Source: a virus. Taken from it: a stretch of DNA of 64,000 nt. Under the pieces are notes generated by a model. The model was given only the letters and a program-made list of their open reading frames with translations. It did no database searches and was not told the origin of the DNA. A program made the position numbers and the translations under genes. Numbering within the stretch: the stretch's first letter is position 1; every line of letters starts with the position of its first letter. The DNA is taken from positions 99,788 to 163,787 of the IMG/VR virus record IMGVR_UViG_3300019124_000001. The stretch is one strand, 5' to 3'. Of this stretch, positions 40,246 to 49,000 are shown in pieces.

Positions 40246-41349
40246 TCAGGTTATAGAGTTCATTTTGTTGACAAGAGTGTTTAAGTCGTTTGCATTTACG
40301 GGATCATTTCTGCTCTTGTTTGAAATACCAGTGGAAATCATAGCATTGATCGCATTGTTTGCTTCATTAAACATAAAAGCATCAAATTTTCCTCCTGAAA
40401 TTGCGGTAGTAAAATTGACACTAGTTAATGACTTCATCTTCCTCCATTCATTAATTCGTGAAGTAAACTTATTCCAATCGCTGGCAAGCAGATTAAAGGT
40501 TGATCGACTTGACACATTAGTAGACCAACTAAATTGTGCTGGTTTCGCGTTCGTAATCGTAATCCTAGATTCATTGTAACTCCAAATCGTCGTTCCGCTT
40601 ATATCAAAATAAGATTGAACGCCAAGTATATAGGTTGTTCCAGCATTAACGTTAAATCCGCAAACTGAAGAGGTTTGTGTGCTAGAATTTAAGTATCCTC
40701 CCCATTGATCATAAAGAATAAACTTAAATCCAGTATAGTTTCCAGACATGCCAGATGCATATACTTCTATATATCCAGCTTCGTTCTTATTTTGATTAAT
40801 AAATGGGGTCTTTGGTGCTGTCGTTAAGGTCGATTCGCTCGAATAGCTGGAACTTCCGTAATTATTAATTGCTTGAACAGAAAGAAAGTAAGAAACACCG
40901 TACTCTAATCCACCAACATATCTTGATGTACTGGACGTTGTATAGTAAGAACTTCCAGCGTAGTTTCTTACTCTAAGTTGGTATGATGTAGCATCTGGAA
41001 CAGAATTCCATTGTACATAAATCTCACCTTCCCCCGTTCTCGAACCCAATGGGGGGCTTGGCGTTGACGGGGCTGGTGGGGACAATGTAGTCGCAGATGC
41101 AGAACCAGTTGAATAGTTAGTTCCTTCGTAATTGGCAAACGTTGAGAAACTATATGTCGTATTTGGACTCAATCCTGTCAAGGTAATAGAAGTTGAAGTC
41201 GATGTTGAGCTATCAGTCCAAGTATGAACAGTTCCAAGTGTGTTGTTGTTAACCTGAAACTGCACGTAGGCATTTGCGGGATTAGATAAGCCTGAAATAG
41301 TTACCCTAATTGAACTTGAACTAAGGGCTGTTGCTGATGTTGATGCCAT
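40246..41349 (-). CDS. Fibronectin-III-repeat tail protein, 367 aa
   Basis: Two or more FN3-like domains: residues 10-90 (VTISGLSNPANAYVQFQVNN ... LTGLSPNTTYSFSTFANYEG) and 95-180 (YVQWNSVPDATSYQLRVRNY ... LEYGVSYFLSVQAINNYGSS), joined by a Pro-rich linker. A helical C-terminal domain (ASDWNKFTSRINEWRKMKSL) may anchor it. FN3 domains on tail proteins are thought to touch carbohydrates on the cell surface. Confidence 0.8.
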   Translation of the reverse strand: MASTSATALSSSSIRVTISGLSNPANAYVQFQVNNNTLGTVHTWTDSSTSTSTSITLTGLSPNTTYSFSTFANYEGTNYSTGSASATTLSPPAPSTPSPPLGSRTGEGEIYVQWNSVPDATSYQLRVRNYAGSSYYTTSSTSRYVGGLEYGVSYFLSVQAINNYGSSSYSSESTLTTAPKTPFINQNKNEAGYIEVYASGMSGNYTGFKFILYDQWGGYLNSSTQTSSVCGFNVNAGTTYILGVQSYFDISGTTIWSYNESRITITNAKPAQFSWSTNVSSRSTFNLLASDWNKFTSRINEWRKMKSLTSVNFTTAISGGKFDAFMFNEANNAINAMISTGISNKSRNDPVNANDLNTLVNKMNSIT

Positions 41350-41419
41350 TTACGTCTTCACCTCGCTTGAAATCACAATATTCTAAAAAATCATCTAACA
41401 AACAAATGGGGTAGACTGA

Positions 41420-41731
41420 TCAACAATCTACCGCATCTGCAAGTTCTGATTGAGTTTTCAGGAAATTGTACGCCTGACCTATTGGATTTACACCTTCGGC
41501 AGAAATAACATTTATGCCGAAAAATCTGTCAAAATCTTCATCCTTGACGAATTTGAATTCATTATAGATTATCGGTTCATTGTCGTTATTTCGGGCATCT
41601 TGGCTAACATAAGTAACATATGCAATTCTTGCAATTTTTAAATTATAATCACATGATACTTCCAAAATGCGAATATACGCCTGATCGCAGACAATTCCAC
41701 GATATTCAATTGATAGTTGAATTGCCATCAT
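41420..41731 (-). CDS. Unknown tail-region protein, 103 aa
   Basis: ATG after AAGGAGGAATT on the minus strand. Begins MMAIQLSIEYRGIVCDQAYI, beta-rich, like small tail proteins that carry one strand-rich domain. It lies between the tail-tip and FN3 genes, so a minor structural role is likely. No family recognised. Confidence 0.65.
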   Translation of the reverse strand: MMAIQLSIEYRGIVCDQAYIRILEVSCDYNLKIARIAYVTYVSQDARNNDNEPIIYNEFKFVKDEDFDRFFGINVISAEGVNPIGQAYNFLKTQSELADAVDC

Positions 41732-41740
41732 AATTCCTCC

Positions 41741-44680
41741 TTATCCAAATACTGCCACTGGTTGTTGATCGAGTCTAAACGTTCCACCTGAACCAACAGC
41801 GTATACCCCTCCACCTTGATTATTCTGAATAAACATTGCCTTAGAGATTTGGTCAATAGTAATGTTGGCTAGATTGTTGCTTCCCCACTGGATTCCAGAA
41901 CTGAATGTGCTCGGATTTAAATATATCATATTGCCAACATTAACGTTTGTCGCAACATTTACTGTTACGCCAGACAAGACTCCACCGTTAATGTAGTTTG
42001 CAGAAATTGTACCAGCGCGAATATAGTCTGCACTCAAATACAATGTACCATTAACATTGACGAATCCCCTGATTCCAGAATTGTACAACAACTCACTATA
42101 CGTGTTGTTGGCATCTGTTGGAGGTTTAGTTCCTGTAATTTGACTATAACTTGGTGCCGCAACGTTACCCCAAGTAATAGAACCACTTGTCATATTAATA
42201 TTTCCACTGATAGATGCATTTCCAGCAATTGTTACGTTTCCGTTCACATCTACAGAGAACGTTGTTACACCATTCGCATCTTTAACGACTACACCCTTTA
42301 AAGCTGAATCTTTGCCATTGATTACTGTAAACTTCGAGAAATCAATGGTCTTGGTGCTTGCATCAATCAATGTGACGGTTCCAGTGCCATCTTTAATAAT
42401 CAAATTGTTTGTCGTTAGATTATTCGCGACCAGATTTCCATTAGCATCAACATAGAACGATTTTACCCAAGTTGGATTTGAAGATGTTCCAGTGTTTTGT
42501 TCAATCTTTAAACCAGAGAATCCATCAGGCGAAGTGCCAGCGAGAGTGATTTTCGCCTTCATGTCCGATCTTGTAACAACAAGTCCGTTCGCAGAGTCAA
42601 TGACGATACCATTGTATGCTGTGCCAAGATTTACTAAACCATTTGCAAAACTTGGGTCAAGCTGACTTGGCGGCAAACCACCTGTGATTGTTAATTTGGT
42701 TCCTGAAATCGTCACACCGTTTCCGTCAACTGTGAACAGCTTTGTGCCTTGTGCATCGGAAGCATCTATTACCAAATTTACGCCAGCCAATAGTTTACCA
42801 TAAATACGTTCACCAACTATTCCATTTTTGGTAATAGCATGATTCCATGTATTACCGCCATCTGGCGTAATTGCAAGAACTCCGTGTTGCATTACAAGGT
42901 ACGTGTTTGGGTCGGTCGAGTCTCGAACGATAATACCTCTTCTGCTAATGTCAACTGATTCATTTGCTCCTGCAAGGATCGTTTGCTTTGTTGCATCGAG
43001 CGTACCGTTGATATAGTTATTGACCGTACTCCTCAAATCACCGATTGCATTCCATCCGTATTTCGAGATATTCACAGTAGCAGACGTTGATGCAGAGTTA
43101 TTTAAAATTTTAATCAACTTCTGACCATCGTCGGAAATATCTTTGGTGTTAGCAATAGTTATATCAATTCGTCCGTCTTCAAAGCTGATCTTCACTTCAA
43201 TAATCTTGGCTTGCACATCAATGCCAAATCTTTCATGTTGGATCGTTACATAATCTCCAAGATTTAGTTTTCCCCAATCTCTTTGCGCTTCAACCAATTC
43301 TAAAAAGTTGACCACTTCAATATCAATCTTCATGGCTGGTTGTTTCATTTCGGCAAAACGCTTTAAGGCTTCGTCATACAAATCCTGAGCATGGGTAAGA
43401 TTAGAATCTGACCACTCACGCTCAATGATATAGTACGAAAGTTCGTTAATAAGTTCACTTGAGAAATGATTTTCCATTTTAAGGTCATTTCTAAGTTGCG
43501 CTATACTCGCAACAACGGCATCAATTTGAAGATCAATACCATCTACGATAGCCTTCTGTGAATTGAATTGTTGTTGCAATGTTGCTTGTTGTTGTCGCAA
43601 TGTAGTTGTATCATTATTTGTAGATAACGCGATATCAATCTGAGCTTGGATTGTATCGAGCTTCCCCTGTAATTCTTGCAATTTAGCGTCTTCCGTGTCA
43701 AATTGTGCTGTAAGCAATGTTTTTTGCTCCAACAAGCTCTTAAATTCGCCAGATCGGGAATTCACATACTGTTGATAGTCAAGTATCGCATGGCACAAAT
43801 CATCATCCATATAATTACTATGCTGAATAACCACTCTGTTTTCGTCTCTCTCGAACGGAAACATAAAGAAGGAGAAGTCTTCGATGTAATTTTGACCAGT
43901 TATATTGACTTCGTTAAATGTTAACTCGTCCTTACCATATGCCTTCAGTCTCGTTACCATTTCATCAGCATTCGATTCTTTAGAAATAGAAGATAGATAT
44001 TTTCCATAACTAAAACGTAATCCGCGATCAATCCCATATTTTAAAGGATCGTAGAAATTAATCTTACGATTGTGCGTGTCCCATACAATCAGCGCATTGA
44101 ATGAATTTGCAACTTCAAAAACATATTCAAGCAAGGTGGATGAAGAAACCTCGAAAGCACGAAACGTAGTATCAAAAATAGCGTCTACATATCCGACTGA
44201 CCAAAGAGAAGATCCAAGTGCGCTATCAATAATAATTGGATTTTGGCCATTCCTATCAAGAGCAATGCCACCCATCAACGCTGTCGTTAGTTTAACGGAT
44301 GTCGCCTTGAACTTGCGCAACGTTTTATCCTTCAATTCATATGAAAGCAAAAACGCATGTACCTCTATGGAATCCGCTCCTTCTTCCCCCTTTTCGGTAA
44401 GAGCGGAAATTACGTACCAGTCAGAAATGTTTCCACACACGAGCTTAACAAGAAACTTTTCTTTGATCATGTCTACAACAGGATTTTTAACCAATTCATG
44501 CTTTACATCAATATACAGCGGCAACTCAAAAGTCAATTCAAAAATATTTCCTAATTTCATATTTAAGTTCACGTTGTATGCAGATTTAAGTTTAGCAATC
44601 GTTGACTTATTTGGCTTTGCAAGAAACATATCTACGCCAGAAGGAATCTTTCGTAAATCCAAATCAATAAATGACGACAT
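41741..44680 (-). CDS. Tail-tip protein, Gp37/endopeptidase-like, 979 aa
   Basis: The N-terminal 500 residues resemble siphovirus tail-tip hub proteins: LGNIFELTFELPLYI, DWYVISALTEKGEEG, a central coiled coil (EDAKLQELQGKLDTIQAQID) and LNLGDYVTIQHERFGIDVQA with FEDGRIDITIAN. The C-terminal half is repetitive beta structure (VDGNGVTISGTKLTITGG, VDVNGNVTIAGNASISGNIN), which may form a stalk. It follows the distal tail gene as expected. No protease active site could be identified by eye. Confidence 0.8.
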   Translation of the reverse strand: MSSFIDLDLRKIPSGVDMFLAKPNKSTIAKLKSAYNVNLNMKLGNIFELTFELPLYIDVKHELVKNPVVDMIKEKFLVKLVCGNISDWYVISALTEKGEEGADSIEVHAFLLSYELKDKTLRKFKATSVKLTTALMGGIALDRNGQNPIIIDSALGSSLWSVGYVDAIFDTTFRAFEVSSSTLLEYVFEVANSFNALIVWDTHNRKINFYDPLKYGIDRGLRFSYGKYLSSISKESNADEMVTRLKAYGKDELTFNEVNITGQNYIEDFSFFMFPFERDENRVVIQHSNYMDDDLCHAILDYQQYVNSRSGEFKSLLEQKTLLTAQFDTEDAKLQELQGKLDTIQAQIDIALSTNNDTTTLRQQQATLQQQFNSQKAIVDGIDLQIDAVVASIAQLRNDLKMENHFSSELINELSYYIIEREWSDSNLTHAQDLYDEALKRFAEMKQPAMKIDIEVVNFLELVEAQRDWGKLNLGDYVTIQHERFGIDVQAKIIEVKISFEDGRIDITIANTKDISDDGQKLIKILNNSASTSATVNISKYGWNAIGDLRSTVNNYINGTLDATKQTILAGANESVDISRRGIIVRDSTDPNTYLVMQHGVLAITPDGGNTWNHAITKNGIVGERIYGKLLAGVNLVIDASDAQGTKLFTVDGNGVTISGTKLTITGGLPPSQLDPSFANGLVNLGTAYNGIVIDSANGLVVTRSDMKAKITLAGTSPDGFSGLKIEQNTGTSSNPTWVKSFYVDANGNLVANNLTTNNLIIKDGTGTVTLIDASTKTIDFSKFTVINGKDSALKGVVVKDANGVTTFSVDVNGNVTIAGNASISGNINMTSGSITWGNVAAPSYSQITGTKPPTDANNTYSELLYNSGIRGFVNVNGTLYLSADYIRAGTISANYINGGVLSGVTVNVATNVNVGNMIYLNPSTFSSGIQWGSNNLANITIDQISKAMFIQNNQGGGVYAVGSGGTFRLDQQPVAVFG

Positions 44681-44694
44681 ATTTTCACCTCCTA

Positions 44695-45456
44695 TTAAAT
44701 AAACATAAATTGATATCGAACCATAATTTTCGCGCCACCCGTTACATTAAATACGTTTCTGCCAGTAACCAATTCCAACCAATTGTTGTTGAAATTTGTG
44801 TACCTGAAGATGTTCACAAGGTTTGTTTCAATATGTTCCCAATGATTATCAACATAAATGACTTCATCATTTTTCAAGGAAACAAATTTGAATTCCTTCC
44901 CTGAGTTAGTTGTATTGATAATGCTTATGTCGCCGTCACCAATCTTAGTAATCCCAATCTCAGGTCGAATTGGCAAGTCACCAAGATTGTCAATTACAAA
45001 TGATGATTGCTCTGTAGTGTCAATCTCGTCAGTTGTATAATACGGAGAGTAAGCGTAAGAACCATCGCAACGCATCTTTAATTTAATGTAACCTTGCTTT
45101 AATCCATTGTGAATGAATCTAATGTCTTCTACTGGCATACAATAGTAGATTCGATCAGGATTATTCAAGAAATACAATGGTTTGTAGTATGATGGTGTAA
45201 GCCAACGTGCCACCTCTCGCAATTTGTTGTCATCGTAAGCTCCCAAAAATGCAAATTCAAGTTCAAATTCAAGAGGCTCAGTATCGACGAATTGAAAGTG
45301 TGGTTTATGCCAACCTCGAACCTTTACTTCTTGAATTGTTCTCGTGCTTCCGAAAGGCTCGTCATACATGCCATCTTCCACCCTTACATTAATAAGTCCC
45401 AGATCATAGCTGAAACGACCATCGTAACAAAAATCCAATGACTCATAGATCGCCAT
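44695..45456 (-). CDS. Distal tail protein (Dit-like), 253 aa
   Basis: Forms the hexameric ring between tail tube and tip in the siphovirus baseplate. Begins MAIYESLDFCYDGRFSYDLG, with STRTIQEVKVRGWHKPHFQF and EPLEFELEFAFLGAYDDNKL, matching the sipho-tail (Dit) family, and a C-terminal beta-sandwich. ATG 45456 after AGAGGTGACTGTT; readings to 45465 start inside the ribosome site. Position between tape measure and tail tip is canonical. Confidence 0.85.
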   Translation of the reverse strand: MAIYESLDFCYDGRFSYDLGLINVRVEDGMYDEPFGSTRTIQEVKVRGWHKPHFQFVDTEPLEFELEFAFLGAYDDNKLREVARWLTPSYYKPLYFLNNPDRIYYCMPVEDIRFIHNGLKQGYIKLKMRCDGSYAYSPYYTTDEIDTTEQSSFVIDNLGDLPIRPEIGITKIGDGDISIINTTNSGKEFKFVSLKNDEVIYVDNHWEHIETNLVNIFRYTNFNNNWLELVTGRNVFNVTGGAKIMVRYQFMFI

Positions 45457-45476
45457 AACAGTCACCTCTTGTCTGA

Positions 45477-45923
45477 TTAATCTTTATACACAATCTGTTC
45501 TACAAGTTCGCACCAACGATCATAAACCAGCGCTTCTTGTGCGCTAAACAAACGATCACACTTATTCAATACGATGTCTCGCAAAGCAACAAGCATTTCT
45601 TTGTTGGGTTCGTTAAGTTCAATAATATAGTCCTCATTGAACAACTCTTCCATGTCACGATGAAATGCGTTAACGTCATTTACTTTGATCATTTCATTTC
45701 CACGCTCATCAATGTCCACCATGATCGAACCGTCTTCATTGAACTCTGCATAACGACGAATAATATCGACGCGCTCTTGATTAAATTCTGCAATCTGTGT
45801 CTTCAGATGTCTATTTACAAAACGTCCAAGCATCCTCGACTCCTTCGCTTGTAGATTTGTGAATGTCATAAGAAAATTACAAAAAGGCTCCATTTCATAT
45901 CGCTTAATCTTCATAAATAACAT
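45477..45923 (-). CDS. DUF1617-like tail protein, 148 aa
   Basis: Contains MKIKRYEMEPFCNFLMTFTN near the start and a helical body with VLNKCDRLFSAQEALVYDRW. The pattern (MKIKxxEM...F L...L... K.SR...R) is that of small DUF1617-type proteins next to Dit. ATG 45923 follows AGGAAAGGG; a longer frame back to 45965 has no ribosome site. Function in tail assembly is presumed from position only. Confidence 0.65.
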   Translation of the reverse strand: MLFMKIKRYEMEPFCNFLMTFTNLQAKESRMLGRFVNRHLKTQIAEFNQERVDIIRRYAEFNEDGSIMVDIDERGNEMIKVNDVNAFHRDMEELFNEDYIIELNEPNKEMLVALRDIVLNKCDRLFSAQEALVYDRWCELVEQIVYKD

Positions 45924-46010
45924 TTGTTGCCAACCCTTTCCTAAATATTCTGATACTTCAATCATACCACGGACATTAAATGATATGCAACAACGATTAA
46001 ATTAAGTAGG

Positions 46011-46034
46011 AGTGGGGAATTTAGATTCCCCACT
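46011..46034 (-). terminator. Terminator-like hairpin after the tape measure gene
   Basis: AGTGGGGAAT-TTAG-ATTCCCCACT, a 10-bp perfect stem abutting the stop codon. The minus-strand tail CCTACTTAATTT is only moderately U-rich, so partial termination is likely. Confidence 0.65.
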
Positions 46035-49000
46035 TTAAATGTTAAGACCAAGTTTTTTAGTACCTTTGACAATTTCCCCTAATAGGTAGTCGGCATCTTT
46101 CTTTGTTCCATTCAAATTGTCAATATGGATAGTTAGATGGAACGTCTTATTGGCTTCAACGGCTACGGCGTTTGAGGACGATTTCAGCATGTTTTTAATG
46201 TTAGGAATAAAGTTTTTGGTTACATTTTCTTCTGGTGCAAAAAGCTCTCCCTTTAGGGCTTTCACGATCCTTTCGTTCGGCTTAACGTTGAACAAGCTGT
46301 TGACAGCCCTCATAATGCTAGAGCCTGAACCGTTGCTACCCCCATCAACCAAGCCCCCAGTGTGATAGCTTTCAAGCCGTCTCAGATACGCTTCTTGCTC
46401 TGAAATGTCCATCTTGTTCTTCTTTCGATATTCAATTACAGACTTTACACGCTGAATCTCTTTGTCTCGTGCCGCTTTGTCTCGTTTATACAATTCTTGG
46501 CTCGATTTCCAATTTGGATTGTAGCCAGTACCTACACCATCAGTCCAAGAAGGAGGGAGTTCTTTGCCATTCGAATCCTTCTTATCTGATTTGTTAATTT
46601 CCTCCATAAGTTTTTTTGCATTGTTTAGTTTATCTATCAAGTTGTTTGATAACGAAGTTCCGATAATGCCAGATAGGTCTTTAAGTGTTTGAGTCATCGT
46701 GCCAAAGTTTTCTTGGATGTCTTTAAAATTTTGATCAAGAATTTGTTTTCGAACTTCTGACCAATGACGATCATCATTGATTAGTTCTTCGTATTTCTTC
46801 TTGGACGCTTCTAATTGTTTTCTAATGGAATCTTCTTCGTTTTTATTGCGTCTATCTTCTTCTTCTTTGGCCTTATCCGTTCGTTTTTTCATTGAATCGA
46901 GATCATCTTCCAATTGTCGTTTTGTTTGTTCGCGGTTATGTTTTGTAATATTTTTCTGAATTTCCTCGCGCTTTTCTGCAAGTTGTCGTTCTAATTCTTC
47001 GCGTTTTGCTTTTGCTTCGAAGCTGTTATCGAGCGCCAAAACGTCAATCTGACGTTGCAACTCCTGAGCTTCTTTTTGGTCTTTCTTTAATTGATCTTGG
47101 AAGTCTTCCTCGTTTGCTTTATCTTCTAACAATCTGATTTTCTTGTTTGTCGCATCTTCAAAAGCCTTATATTCGTCATCAATACGTTTCAACTCTTTTT
47201 CGTGACGATCTCTTTCGTCTTGTTCGCGCTTCTTAAAGGCTTCTTCTTCGACTTTTTGCAAGTCTTGATAATATTCCTTCCAAGCTGAAATTACGTCATC
47301 GGCTAAGGTATTCAAGACTCCCTTTAATTCATCCTGTGTTTTCTTAATACTGCCAGCATAATCCCACCATGCAATCTGAAGTTCGTTTAGACGTTTTTTC
47401 ATTTGGTCTGTCTGTTCTTGCGACAAAGTACCAGAATTCATGAGAGCGCGTATAGCATTTGCTTCTTCATGAACTGCTCGTTGCTGTGTTTGATACATAG
47501 CAATCGCTTCTTGCAATCCGACTCGGTAATCTTGTGAAGTTTTGTCCATCGTAGCAACACGTTTTTGCAGAAGTTGCAGACTAGATTCGACCGAAGTCAC
47601 ATTTAAATGCAATTCATCGAGATAACTGATTTGCTTGTCCCAATCTAGTTGTTCAATCTTTCTGGCAGTATCCATATAACTATTGCCAAGTTGAGCAATC
47701 TTATTATTATTTTCCTCGATTTTCTTTGCAAGTTCATTCGCTCGTCTGATTGTTTCATTGTCCTGCTTGTAAAGCGTTCGCAAATTATAGAGGGTATCGT
47801 TATACGTTTTGTTTTGAGCGCGATAATGATTCGCTTCTGCATGAAAGTTTTGCTGTTGTTGTTTCATTACTGCTATTTCTTGATCAATAACGCCTCTATA
47901 TTCTTTGGATGTATTGACCATTTCTTGCTTCCGATCATCCAAACGCTTTAGTTGACCTTCTAATTCGGTAGCTTTTGCCTTATAGACATCCATCTGGTAA
48001 ACATCCACAGGTTCTATGCTTGCACCGCTTGCTGATTTACCTTTCGATTCTTTCGGATTAAGGTCGCTCGAACTTAGTCCTGATTGTTTTAACGAAACTC
48101 CTGCCATACCTTTAAGACTTTCAATCTGCTGGTAATAGCTCATTACATCAAGGACTTCGCTCTTTGTTTTCAGATAATCCATGTCGATATAGTCAAAATT
48201 GTAACCGTCTTGCCCTGCTTTGGCTTTAGCCAAATCGCTTGCATGACGTGCGTCCATTTGTGCCAATGCTGTTTTAGCATCTGCAACAGATTGGATTGCT
48301 TGGATTTCTACACCATACATTTTTAACTTTTGCATCAAAGCAGAAGAAGAGTTGGCTAGGTCTGCATTCTGTGCCGCAATTGAATCTTGGAATGCTTTAA
48401 TTTTAGCATTTCTCCAAACTTCAATTGCCTGTTGATTAATCTTTACTTGACCACTCTCAATTGTGAAAGCATTGGCAAGTTCTTTCTCTTTCATAATCAA
48501 CTTCATGGCTTCGTCTGCACTAATTTGTTTGCCTTGCGCAGAATCATTTAGCAGTTTGTTCACAGTGCCCAAAGAATCCGTTAATTCATCGTAACGACTT
48601 GCAAGATCAGCAATACGAGATTCGTTAGCTCCGAGTTGCGAAGCGTTCTCGTTTGACACATCGCCTTGCTCCATCAATGCGGCATTCGCACCTCTTATTA
48701 CTGGTTCTGCCTGACTATTGGCATTGGTCAAATCGTTTATTGCCTGAAGTTGCTTTCTTGTTAAATCAACAGCACCTTGCGCTTCTTGATACTTTTGTTG
48801 TTTTTCTCCGAATTTACTATTAAAGTCAGTAAAACTTGACTCAATTTCTCGAATCCAGCGCTTTCTTTCTTCAACGGCTCTGATCTCCTGAGAGCTAACT
48901 TTGATTCCTTGAATCATTTTTCCGCTAAGTTCTTTTAGTTCTGCGTCTACTTTTTGTTTAATTTCTTGGATGTCTTCTGTGTTATATGCCTTTTGAAGTT